Assembly (NCBI GenBank): GCA_026988445.1
Contig: JALSLF010000556.1
Location: 1 to 7,652 of the forward strand
Length of the DNA: 7,652 nt
Reading direction: 5' to 3'
Source of the DNA: Bacteroidales bacterium
Lineage (GTDB): Bacteria > Bacteroidota > Bacteroidia > Bacteroidales > NBLH01
Made by a program: the position numbers and the translations under genes. Below are positions 1 to 6,497 of the stretch, in pieces. How positions within the stretch are numbered: the first letter of the stretch is position 1; each line of letters opens with the position of its first letter. The notes under the pieces are model-generated. The model was not told the origin of the DNA and did not search any database. It saw only the letters and a program-made list of their open reading frames with translations.

Positions 1-1779
1 GCCGACCGCTTGCACCATATGCGTACAATTGAACATTATCCCAAACACAAACAAATTAAAACCGTTACAGAGTCGCTTTATGTTTATGCTCCTTTGGCGC
101 ATCGCTTAGGACTTTATAATATAAAAAGTGAGTTAGAAGATTTAAGTTTAAAATACAGACATCCTGAAATTTATAATGAAATTGAACATAAAATATCAGG
201 TAGCGAAAAAGAAAGGACACAATTTATTACCAATTTTGCTTTACCGATAATTAGAGAACTTACCAAACACAAAATAAAATACGATATTAGCGGGCGAACC
301 AAATCGCCTTATTCTATTTGGTCAAAAATGAAAAAAAAGCATGTAAGCTTTGATGAAGTGTATGATTTGTTTGCTATCCGAATTGTTTTTGAACCCGATT
401 CACCGGAAAAAGAAATTGATGAATGTTGGAAGATTTATTCTATTATTGCCAAGCTGTATCCGCCCAAAAACGATAGGATAAGAGATTGGGTAACTTCGCC
501 CAAACCAAATGGTTACGAAGCTTTACATTTAACGGTATTGGGACCCCGTAACCGTTGGGTTGAAGTGCAAATACGTTCAAAAAGAATGAATGAGCTGGCA
601 GAAATAGGCTTTGCTGCCCATTGGAAATATAAAGGCATTACCGATAAAAAGAATGAATTAGACCTTTGGATAAATGAAATTAAAGAGAAATTAAACAACA
701 GGTATGAAAGTGAGCTGGATTTTTTTGACAGCTTTAAACTAAACATTTTTTCATCCGAGATATTGGTTTTTACACCTAAAGGTAAAATTATTAACCTGCC
801 AAAGGATGCTACTGTTCTTGATTTTGCTTTTGAAATTCACTCCGATTTGGCTTTTAAATGTATTGGTGCAAAAATTGGTCGCAGTGTAGTGCCTTTAAAC
901 CATCGCTTAAGTAGCGGCGATATTGTAGAAATTCTTACATCATCCAATCAAAAGCCGGGTAAAGAGTGGTACCATTTTGTAAATACGAGTAAAGCCAAAA
1001 AAGCGCTGAATAAAATTTTTAAAAAGGAACGGATAAAAAATATCCGGCAAGGAAAAAAAATAATGCAATATTTAATCGCCAAAAATAATATCTTGGTAGA
1101 TACTAAGGTCATAAATAACCTGTTGAAACATTATAAATTACCAAACAAAAAAGAACTTTATTATCAAATAGGCAGTGAAAAAATAAATAAAAAAGAACTG
1201 AGTAAAATATTAATCGAAAAATCAACCGACCGCTTAATTAAGTTTTGGAAATTTCAATTTTCTGATACGGAAGCTCTTAAAAATGCTATAAAATTAAATA
1301 ATAATGAAATAGATATTAATGAGTTAAAACTTCAAAATTTTGTTGAAATTGCAGAATGTTGTAAGCCTTTACCCGGAGATAAAATAACCGGTTGTGAGTT
1401 GAAAAACGGAAAAATTAAAATTCATAAAGCAAACTGCCCTGAACTGCTTAAAAATAAAAAAATTACTTGTTCAAAACTGATTAATGCACAGTGGACTCCC
1501 CGTAAAATGATTTCGCAGTTGAAAAGAATTGAACTTCATGGTACAGACGAAGCCGGTATTGCCAATAAAATTACTTCATTAATCTCTTCTGAAATTGATG
1601 TAAATATTCGTTCTATACATTTTGATACCCAAAAAAATATGTTTTACGGGCTGATTGAATTTTATGTGTCTGATGACAAAGTACCTGTTCGTTTGATTGA
1701 AAAAATTCAAAAAGTAAAAGGGGTACTCAATGTTAAATTAGTGCATATAAACAAAAGCCCGATAAAAGATAGTTTGTAA
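1..1779 (+). CDS. rel: RelA/SpoT family (p)ppGpp synthetase/hydrolase (Rel), 5'-truncated by window edge
   Basis: Cytoplasmic stringent-response enzyme that makes, and in bifunctional forms also degrades, (p)ppGpp. The frame is open from base 1 (ADRLHHMRT), so the true start lies upstream: 592 codons are present, and full-length family members (about 730-750 aa) suggest roughly 145 residues are missing, most of the HD hydrolase domain. Seen, counting from the first codon: the last HD motif at 1-10; the synthetase domain with GRTKSPYSIW (98-107), catalytic-type Asp122 in YDLFAIR, PKPNGYEALH and Glu188 in VEVQIR; a TGS domain (about 254-316); a zinc-finger-like CC...HxxxC motif (Cys453, Cys454, His475, Cys479); and a C-terminal ACT domain (about 509-583). 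RIRD at 159-162 matches the basic RxKD-type motif of bifunctional Rel/SpoT rather than the acidic ExDD motif of synthetase-only RelA. One oddity is His6, where the family normally has Asn. No terminator is evident in the 150 bp that follow. The family call is very secure; hydrolase activity cannot be judged from this fragment. Confidence 0.97.
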   Translation, partial: ADRLHHMRTIEHYPKHKQIKTVTESLYVYAPLAHRLGLYNIKSELEDLSLKYRHPEIYNEIEHKISGSEKERTQFITNFALPIIRELTKHKIKYDISGRTKSPYSIWSKMKKKHVSFDEVYDLFAIRIVFEPDSPEKEIDECWKIYSIIAKLYPPKNDRIRDWVTSPKPNGYEALHLTVLGPRNRWVEVQIRSKRMNELAEIGFAAHWKYKGITDKKNELDLWINEIKEKLNNRYESELDFFDSFKLNIFSSEILVFTPKGKIINLPKDATVLDFAFEIHSDLAFKCIGAKIGRSVVPLNHRLSSGDIVEILTSSNQKPGKEWYHFVNTSKAKKALNKIFKKERIKNIRQGKKIMQYLIAKNNILVDTKVINNLLKHYKLPNKKELYYQIGSEKINKKELSKILIEKSTDRLIKFWKFQFSDTEALKNAIKLNNNEIDINELKLQNFVEIAECCKPLPGDKITGCELKNGKIKIHKANCPELLKNKKITCSKLINAQWTPRKMISQLKRIELHGTDEAGIANKITSLISSEIDVNIRSIHFDTQKNMFYGLIEFYVSDDKVPVRLIEKIQKVKGVLNVKLVHINKSPIKDSL

Positions 1780-1879
1780 AATTTGATAGCTTTTACAGAG
1801 ACACCTGAATTATTTCATCAATAAAAATAATGCATTGATAAGAATATTCCGTGTTTTTGTCAAACATCAAACATTTAGG

Positions 1880-1907
1880 GCATCCTTTTACCCGGTTTTT
1901 ACATCTA
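1880..1907 (+). promoter_or_regulatory. Possible ECF-sigma-type promoter for the serpin-like gene
   Basis: GCATCC at 1880-1885 and CATCTA at 1902-1907 are separated by 16 bp and sit 22 bp before the ATG at 1930. The spacing and the -35/-10-like character resemble promoters read by extracytoplasmic-function sigma factors, and from memory similar GCAACC/CATCTA pairs occur in Bacteroidota. I found no TAnnTTTG housekeeping -7 box between 1780 and 1929. This is a pattern-based inference without experimental support. Confidence 0.35.
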
Positions 1908-1929
1908 TAATAAAAGCTTTTGGCAAGAT

Positions 1930-2997
1930 ATGCGTAAATTAATTAACATATCCGTTTTATTTTTTATTTTAAGCTTGTTGGTTGTTTGCTCGCCTGAACA
2001 AGACAACATTGTTGTGCCTGAGAAAGGAATTGTTCAAGAGAATCAAAATATAATTATAACCCATACAAATAGTAATGCTTTTAGCGTATTTAAAGCTGAG
2101 CATAAAAAGCATTCAGAAAATATGGTAATTTCGCCGTTAAATGCAAATGCAGTTTCTGCTTTGGTTTTATATGCTTCAAATACCACAAATAATCTTGATA
2201 AGAATGGAGCAAGCAATGAGCTTATTAATTTTAATAAGCGGATTTTAAATTACGATACCGGATTGAAAATAAACAGTCAAGTAGCGCTTAATTTCAATCA
2301 GACGATTAAATTTTCAGGGAGTTTTAATGAATTTTTAAAAAATACCGATTATTATCGCATTAATGAGAACGGTAATGAATTTAAGAATTTTAAAAAGACA
2401 TTGTTAAATATCAAAAATAATTTAGAAGGAAAATTTAATTTTTCTAATCAAATAAATGTTGGCGAAGCTCCCTTTTATTTAAGCCCCGATAAAAGTAAAT
2501 TTGTTAAAATGTTGATTTGCCAGTCCGTTTTTAACTACTATGGCGATGATTACATGAAGGTTGTGGAAATACCTATCGGACAAGGTAGGTTTTCGGCTTT
2601 ATTTATTATTCCGGAAACCGGTTTTTCATTAAACAGGATTGTTCAAACATTAAATCCTTATATTCTTAAAACGATTAGTGCTAATTATCGTTTACTGAAA
2701 ATGGCGGTTTTTATTCCTGAAATAAATATTAGCTATTATAGAGAAAGTATAGAAAAAAATGCTTATACTAATTTTAAGGATATTAGACAATTATCTTTGA
2801 AAAATATAAGTAGTAAAGAAAATATTTTTATACAAAATATAGTTTACCATACAAATTTGAAAAGTACATCAATAGAAAGGAACAATAAAAAACAAAAAAT
2901 CAGCAACAGTTTATTTATTAATCGTCCGTTTGTTTTTATTATTAAAGAAAAATCTACGGATGCAATTATATTTATAGGTCAAATTATTAATCCATAA
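1930..2997 (+). CDS. Serpin-like protein with N-terminal export signal; hinge and a central block missing
   Basis: Predicted exported protein of 355 aa. Residues 1-19 are a signal-like segment (MRKL then a hydrophobic stretch) ending at Cys20. LVVC is a poor lipobox because Val replaces the usual Gly/Ala/Ser before Cys, so lipidation is uncertain. Serpin landmarks appear in the right order: NAFSVFK and ENMVISPLN (63-71, helix B region), VVEIPIGQGRFSALFIIPETG (two segments, about 211-231), VFIPEINISYY, and the C-terminal signature NRPFVFII (331-338) ending in FIGQIINP. Two conserved parts are absent. The NAxYFKGxW strand block is missing between GKF (167-169) and VKM (192-194), where the gap is about 25 residues. 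The reactive-loop hinge (GTEAA type) is replaced by a short charged run, SIERNNKKQKIS (314-325). Active serpins inhibit serine or cysteine proteases through an inserting loop; this one is inferred to be non-inhibitory or decaying, although the frame is intact. The gene stands alone and converges with cinA. ATG 1930 is chosen because it begins the signal segment. Confidence 0.8.
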   Translation: MRKLINISVLFFILSLLVVCSPEQDNIVVPEKGIVQENQNIIITHTNSNAFSVFKAEHKKHSENMVISPLNANAVSALVLYASNTTNNLDKNGASNELINFNKRILNYDTGLKINSQVALNFNQTIKFSGSFNEFLKNTDYYRINENGNEFKNFKKTLLNIKNNLEGKFNFSNQINVGEAPFYLSPDKSKFVKMLICQSVFNYYGDDYMKVVEIPIGQGRFSALFIIPETGFSLNRIVQTLNPYILKTISANYRLLKMAVFIPEINISYYRESIEKNAYTNFKDIRQLSLKNISSKENIFIQNIVYHTNLKSTSIERNNKKQKISNSLFINRPFVFIIKEKSTDAIIFIGQIINP

Positions 2998-3010
2998 TAT
3001 ATTCCGACAG

Positions 3011-3090
3011 GGTGCAAGGCAATAATCTACGGAGCAAGTCCCCAAGACTGAGTTTGTATTTTTGTGGTTTTATTGCATTGCACCTTTTTT
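3011..3090 (+). terminator. Long-stem hairpin with T-tract after the serpin-like gene
   Basis: GGTGCAAGGCAATAA (3011-3025) pairs with TTATTGCATTGCACC (3070-3084) over 15 bp with a single mismatch, and TTTTTT follows directly at 3085-3090. The structure starts 14 bp after the serpin-like stop codon, so termination of that transcript is the simplest role. The 44-nt loop is unusually large for a terminator and contains its own small hairpin, AGTC/GACT at 3037-3040 and 3046-3049. It could therefore also be the 3' part of a small structured RNA. The T-run lies only on the plus-strand side. Confidence 0.6.
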
Positions 3091-3181
3091 AATGCTCGTA
3101 AATATAAAATTATCAGCAGATTATTTTGATGATTGAATGATTGAATAATTGTAAAGATAATATCCCAATAACAATAAATTA

Positions 3182-3302
3182 AAACGTTCAAATGTCCTTA
3201 CGGACGGGATTTCGTAGTTTAAACTTTTGAACGTCTGCAAGGACTTCAAAACGTTTACTCTTAAAAGCAAAAACCTTCAAATGTCTTTACGGACGATTTG
3301 AA
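3182..3302. repeat. Three related 25-27-nt palindromic repeat units, REP-like
   Basis: AAACGTTCAAATGTCC... (3182-3206) recurs as a direct copy at 3271-3295 with 2 differences in 25. An inverted, more diverged copy lies at 3232-3256 (19 of 25 matching). Each unit can fold on itself. The middle one is clearest: TTTTGAA (3225-3231) and TTCAAAA (3245-3251) around GTC/GAC. The third pairs TTCAAAT with ATTTGAA across 3276-3302 with one bulged base. The first has a GTCC TTAC GGAC core. The first and second copies also pair with each other over about 75 bp. The arrangement resembles a small cluster of REP-like palindromes. A role in transcript ends or mRNA stability is only a guess. Confidence 0.65.
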
Positions 3303-3469
3303 CCTAAATTGAGCGATTATGTACAAAAAGAAGTGCCAAGATATTGAGATTAAAAAGTTTAGAAAAAAAGTAAGAATACCGGTTGGTATTTGAGTCTTTT
3401 TTTTATAAATCTTTTTAAATCAATAGGTTGGTGCTTAATGAAGTAGATAATCGCTCAATTTAGGTTGAA
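3298..3469. repeat. Imperfect palindrome of about 170 bp with perfect 20-bp terminal inverted repeats
   Basis: AACCTAAATTGAGCGATTAT (3301-3320) is the exact reverse complement of 3447-3466. Pairing continues inward in nearly the same register: TAC/GTA (3322-3324 with 3443-3445), 3331-3347 with 3420-3436 (two mismatches and two G-T pairs), TTAAAAAG/CTTTTTAA (3350-3357 with 3411-3418), an A-tract with a T-tract (3363-3369 with 3397-3403), and AATACC/GGTATT at the apex. The whole element could thus fold into one long hairpin. It ends two bases before the cinA stop codon. No clear target-site duplication flanks it. It may be a MITE-like element or an extended structured 3' end. Confidence 0.75.
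3363..3403. terminator. Putative bidirectional terminator at the centre of the long palindrome
   Basis: The apex hairpin AATACC GGTT GGTATT (3375-3390) is flanked by AAAAAAAG (3363-3370) and CTTTTTTT (3396-3403). Read from either strand, a hairpin is followed by a run of Ts after 5-6 bases. This suits a site shared by two convergent genes, the serpin-like gene on plus and cinA on minus. The stem is short and AT-rich, so strength is uncertain. Confidence 0.45.
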
Positions 3470-3470
3470 G

Positions 3471-4718
3471 TTATTCAATAACTATTAAGCTTTTTCGTAA
3501 ATTATTTAAAGCCACTGCACTTGCTCTACGGATATTTTGTTGGCGTTGAGTGCCAAATACGTACTTTTTAGCATGAACTTCGCCATTAGGTGTTGCAACA
3601 GCTATCCAAGTTGTTCCCACAGGTTTTTCATCAGTACCGCCACCGGGTCCAGCTATGCCCGATGTTGCTATGGCAAAATCAGTTTTCATAAGTTTTTGTA
3701 CGCCTAAAGCCATTTGCTCTACAACTTCTTTACTAACTGCACCATATTTAATCAGGCTTTGTTCATTAACATTCAACACATTTTGTTTGATACGGTTATC
3801 ATAAGCAACTACCGAACCTTTAAAATATTCGGAACTTCCCGGCACACCGGTAATTAAATGTGCAATGTTTCCTCCTGTGCAACTTTCAGCGGTAGCTACC
3901 GTTTGTCCGGTTTTTTTTAATAAAATACCTATTGCTTCTTGTAAACTGCTATCGCCAAAGCCAAAAACTTTATTCCCAAGATATTTTTTTAATTCGCTTA
4001 CTTGCTCGTCCAACAATTTTTCTAATTTTTCTCGATTTTTTCCTGTGATGCTAAGCCGCAGGCGTAATCGTTCTAATGATGGTAAATACGCCAATTTCAT
4101 CCCTTCGGGTAAGTTCTTTTCAAAATCTTCCAATTGGTCTGATAATTCCGATTCGATAATTCCGTAGGTTAAAACGGTACGATGAATAATTACCGGTAAA
4201 TCAAATTCTTTTTTTAGTTTTGGCAAAACCCCATCGGTCATAATTCGTTTCATTTCATGCGGAATGCCCGGCATAGAAACAAAAACGGTATTGTTTTTTT
4301 CAAACCACATACCCGAAGCAGTTCCTACGGGATTAGGAATTATTGTACAATTTTCGGGTAAAGCTGCTTGTTGTACATTAATTTCCGACATTTTAAAACC
4401 TCTCCGGTCAAAAAATATTTTGATTTTTTCGAGAATATCCTCGTGAATAATTAAACGGGTATTAAAATATTTGCAAAGTGTTTTTTTGGTAATATCGTCT
4501 TTTGTAGGTCCTAATCCTCCGGTAATTAAAACCAAATCTACACGTTGTTCGGCTTCTGCAAGTGCCTGAAGTATATGTTTTTCATCATCTGATATGGATG
4601 AAATTTGATGTACTTTTATTCCTGTAAGGCTTAATTGTTTACCTATCCATGCCGAATTGGTATCTACAATTTGCCCGATTAACAGTTCATCGCCAATAGT
4701 AATTATTTCTGCGGTCAT
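3471..4718 (-). CDS. cinA: CinA: CinA-family protein with nicotinamide-nucleotide amidase domain
   Basis: Full-length 415-aa two-domain CinA. The N-terminal molybdopterin-binding-like domain (about 1-170) starts with MTAEIITIGDELLIGQ and carries GGLGPTKDD (about 66-74) and a VSMPGIPHEMKR segment; in characterised homologues this half is linked to ADP-ribose pyrophosphatase activity. The C-terminal amidase domain (about 258-410) carries TAESCTGG (276-283, including Ser279) and SGIAGPGGGTDEKPVG. In homologues it converts nicotinamide mononucleotide to nicotinate mononucleotide, recycling pyridine nucleotides in the cytoplasm. The old competence-damage name does not imply DNA uptake here. ATG at 4718 is chosen because the family's conserved N-terminus begins right there. 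The gene lies 79 bp after the small membrane protein gene on the same strand and may share its transcript. All motifs are intact. The stop codon abuts the long palindrome. Family assignment is very secure. Confidence 0.97.
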   Translation of the reverse strand: MTAEIITIGDELLIGQIVDTNSAWIGKQLSLTGIKVHQISSISDDEKHILQALAEAEQRVDLVLITGGLGPTKDDITKKTLCKYFNTRLIIHEDILEKIKIFFDRRGFKMSEINVQQAALPENCTIIPNPVGTASGMWFEKNNTVFVSMPGIPHEMKRIMTDGVLPKLKKEFDLPVIIHRTVLTYGIIESELSDQLEDFEKNLPEGMKLAYLPSLERLRLRLSITGKNREKLEKLLDEQVSELKKYLGNKVFGFGDSSLQEAIGILLKKTGQTVATAESCTGGNIAHLITGVPGSSEYFKGSVVAYDNRIKQNVLNVNEQSLIKYGAVSKEVVEQMALGVQKLMKTDFAIATSGIAGPGGGTDEKPVGTTWIAVATPNGEVHAKKYVFGTQRQQNIRRASAVALNNLRKSLIVIE

Positions 4719-4761
4719 AAATTAGATAATTAGTAAAATTTGTCCGACAACCGGCGGATTG

Positions 4762-4777
4762 GTAATTTGTAAATTAC
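4762..4777. repeat. Short perfect inverted repeat between the small membrane gene and cinA
   Basis: GTAATTT GT AAATTAC has 7-bp perfect arms around a 2-bp centre. It lies in the 79-bp gap, about 44 bp before the cinA start. It is too AT-rich and lacks a T-run, so it is a weak terminator candidate; an operator is possible but unsupported. A second small palindrome, TCCG/CGGA, lies nearby at 4743-4758. Confidence 0.3.
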
Positions 4778-4797
4778 ATTATAAACAAAGCAATAAT

Positions 4798-5157
4798 TTA
4801 CAGTGGTTTTTTACGAATAATTTTTTTATCGTGTCTGAGCATAAATCGTTCTCCGCCATCAAAAGTAGGTGTCCAATAAAAATAGCTATCTACATCAACC
4901 TTATAGTTTTCAAACATTTCTTTGGGTTTTTCTTTCTTTTTTAATTGTTCAATGATATGATTTACTTCACGCAACTCTTCAAATCGTTCTTTTTTAATTA
5001 GTTCTTTCTGGTATTTTAAAAATAAATCAAGTGAGAATTTTCGGCGTAATGAGCGCCGATAGAATACCACGATGATAAATACAATAAAAGCTACTGTTAA
5101 TATGGCAATTAAAATACCGAGCGTAACACCTATTCCTAAACCAATTCCTTTTAACAT
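4798..5157 (-). CDS. Small single-pass membrane protein, hypothetical
   Basis: Predicted 119-aa protein that I do not recognise as a named family. Residues 1-32 form a glycine-containing hydrophobic segment (GIGLGIGVTLGILIAILTVA and on) followed by the basic run YRRSLRRK, which predicts a membrane anchor with the soluble part in the cytoplasm by the positive-inside rule. Residues 40-80 are charged, rich in Lys and Glu, and probably helical (KKERFEELREVNHIIEQLKK), possibly a short coiled coil. The tail holds a DSYFYWTPTFDGGERFML stretch and ends in a basic KKIIRKKPL. ATG 5157 is 11 bp after the protease stop codon, so the two are almost certainly one transcript. This makes a role alongside the membrane protease plausible but unproven. 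The reading frame looks real because of this tight spacing and the clear membrane-plus-basic layout; overlapping frames on either strand lack such features. Confidence 0.8.
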   Translation of the reverse strand: MLKGIGLGIGVTLGILIAILTVAFIVFIIVVFYRRSLRRKFSLDLFLKYQKELIKKERFEELREVNHIIEQLKKKEKPKEMFENYKVDVDSYFYWTPTFDGGERFMLRHDKKIIRKKPL

Positions 5158-5168
5158 AAAAAAATAAT

Positions 5169-6398
5169 CTATTTATTAATATTTTTAATTCGCTGATACA
5201 AAGTAGGGTGCGAATAATATGCAAATACATATGCAGGATGCGGTGTAAGGTTGCTTAAGTTATTTACCGATAGTTTTTTCAGTGCATTAATCAGTTCGTT
5301 TCCCAAACCAAAAGATTTTGCAAAATTATCGGCTGCATATTCATTTTTTCGCGAAAAAATATTCATAAACAATCCAAGCACAGTTGAAATCGGACTAAAC
5401 AACATACCAAAAGCAATAAGGCTTAATTCAAAACTATAATCTTTTGCACCCAAAGCCAGCGATAAATCTTTGTTGCCTACAAAAAGCGATAAAATATAAA
5501 AAATCACTCCGGTTTGGATAATTGATAAAATTAAAGATACCATTGTGTGTTTTAATTTATAATGCCCGATTTCATGAGCCAAAACCGCAACAATTTCATT
5601 AACGTTTAAATCTTTAATTAAAGTATCGTAAAGTACAATTCTTTTCTTTTTTCCTAATCCTGTAAAATAGGCATTGGCTTTTGATGAACGTTTAGAACCA
5701 TCAATTACATAGATATTATCTAATTTAAAACCGGCTTTTTTACTAAATTCTTCAATTGCATCGCGCAATTCGCCTTCTTCAAGCGGTGTTTGTTTATTAA
5801 AAAGCGGTACTATAAGATTTGAATAAAACATGGTCATGAAAATTGAAAAAACGCTAATAGTTATCCATGCGTATATCCAAAACATATCATTTGTTTGAAA
5901 ATATAACCATATAATAGCACCCAACAAAAGCCCGCCAATAATAATTGCCAGCATCCAGCCTTTTAATTTATCAAAAATAAAGGTTTTAAGGGTGGTTTTA
6001 TTAAATCCGAATTTTTCTTCTATTACAAAAGTACTGTACCACGAAAACGGTAAGCTGATAATATCCGACAAGAAAAATAAAATACCGAAAAATATAAGTG
6101 CTGCCCAAACGGGATGATTCGTAAAGCCACGTGCAATTTCATCAAAATAGGCAAAACCACCCAAAACCAGCATCAATAATACCAATATAAAATGAAATGT
6201 TCCGCTGATTAATCCAAACCTGCTGTTTACTTTGCCGTATTCCTGCGATTTTTTATACTTTTCTTCATCGTAAATTCCTTGCAGTTCTGCCGGTAATTTT
6301 TTGCTGCGCCAGCTACTGTTCAAATAATCTAATATTCTGGTAATCAGATACTCAAGAATAAGAATTACCAGTATGATAATAAAAAATGTTTGTGCCAT
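5169..6398 (-). CDS. M48 family integral-membrane zinc metalloprotease, Ste24/CAAX prenyl protease 1-like
   Basis: Predicted 409-aa membrane protease. The zinc site is complete: HEIGH at 275-279 and the third ligand Glu353 in NEYAADNFAKSFG, both in the expected M48 order. About seven hydrophobic segments are visible (around 1-20, 62-85, 98-122, 150-170, 175-198, 288-307 and 325-347), and SHPTLYQRI near the end matches the conserved C-terminal HP...R element. The N-terminal half, including LPAELQGIYDEEKYKKSQEY, is typical of the CAAX-peptidase 1 (Ste24) subgroup rather than the shorter HtpX. Eukaryotic Ste24 cleaves prenylated CAAX proteins and clears clogged translocons. Bacteria lack prenylated CAAX proteins, so membrane protein quality control or peptide processing is the more likely role here. 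ATG 6398 is favoured because a TATCTTTG promoter box lies 24 bp upstream. It is the first gene of a likely operon with the small membrane protein. Confidence 0.95.
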   Translation of the reverse strand: MAQTFFIIILVILILEYLITRILDYLNSSWRSKKLPAELQGIYDEEKYKKSQEYGKVNSRFGLISGTFHFILVLLMLVLGGFAYFDEIARGFTNHPVWAALIFFGILFFLSDIISLPFSWYSTFVIEEKFGFNKTTLKTFIFDKLKGWMLAIIIGGLLLGAIIWLYFQTNDMFWIYAWITISVFSIFMTMFYSNLIVPLFNKQTPLEEGELRDAIEEFSKKAGFKLDNIYVIDGSKRSSKANAYFTGLGKKKRIVLYDTLIKDLNVNEIVAVLAHEIGHYKLKHTMVSLILSIIQTGVIFYILSLFVGNKDLSLALGAKDYSFELSLIAFGMLFSPISTVLGLFMNIFSRKNEYAADNFAKSFGLGNELINALKKLSVNNLSNLTPHPAYVFAYYSHPTLYQRIKNINK

Positions 6399-6421
6399 AA
6401 TTTACAATTAAATTCAGCTTG

Positions 6422-6429
6422 CAAAGATA
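6422..6429 (-). promoter_or_regulatory. Bacteroidota -7 promoter box for the M48 protease operon
   Basis: Read on the minus strand this is TATCTTTG, followed by CAAGC, a perfect match to the TAnnTTTG -7 element of the phylum. It lies 23 bp before the start codon at 6398, implying a short leader. I see no good TTTG -33 element at the usual distance, so the upstream half is weak. Confidence 0.6.
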
Positions 6430-6468
6430 ACAATCAAAAAGATTTTTTTAGATTTTAGGGCTAATATT

Positions 6469-6497
6469 TTTGATTACGTTTTTTTATGTTAAATTTG
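6469..6497 (+). promoter_or_regulatory. Bacteroidota-type promoter for the DUF3352-like gene
   Basis: TTTG at 6469-6472 and TAAATTTG at 6490-6497 are separated by 17 bp, matching the TTTG / TAnnTTTG consensus of the phylum's housekeeping sigma factor. The start codon follows at 6533, giving a leader of about 28 nt. Together with the opposing box at 6422-6429 it makes a compact divergent promoter region. Confidence 0.6.

Larger units (their letters stand above)
2998..3470. other. Gene-free convergent intergenic region rich in palindromes
   Basis: This 473-bp gap lies between the stop codons of two convergent genes, and I see no credible coding frame in it. It holds, in order, a long stem-loop with a T-tract (3011-3090), a short tandem of GATTGAAT (3131-3146), three related small palindromes (3182-3302) and an imperfect palindrome of about 170 bp (3298-3469). 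These are annotated separately. Confidence 0.8.

Noticed and set aside
1..1779. Monofunctional RelA rather than bifunctional Rel
   Set aside because: The motif before PKPNGY is basic (RIRD), not the acidic ExDD of RelA, and the metal-ligand Asp of the HD domain is kept.
1930..2997. Frameshift explaining the missing serpin parts
   Set aside because: The frame is uninterrupted and conserved blocks before and after both gaps are in the same frame, so in-frame loss fits better than a frameshift.
3131..3146. GATTGAAT tandem repeat as a phase-variation tract
   Set aside because: Only two copies, not inside or directly before a gene, and unremarkable in AT-rich DNA.
3182..3302. Repeat units as a CRISPR array
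   Set aside because: Only three units, in mixed orientation, with uneven spacing, diverged copies and no cas gene nearby.
3298..3469. Insertion sequence with transposase
   Set aside because: No coding frame between the inverted ends and no clear target-site duplication (left flank ends in ATTTG, right flank begins GAAGT).
3865..4167. Plus-strand 100-aa open frame
   Set aside because: Antisense to the strongly conserved C-terminal half of cinA; composition and lack of motifs mark it as a shadow.
3471..4718. cinA as a sign of a competence or DNA-uptake locus
   Set aside because: No com, recA or dprA genes are present; CinA is widespread and acts in pyridine nucleotide salvage.
5027..5230. 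Minus-strand 67-aa open frame overlapping the protease end
   Set aside because: Overlaps both the protease and the small membrane gene in another frame, with no motif or start context; the 119-aa frame explains the region better.
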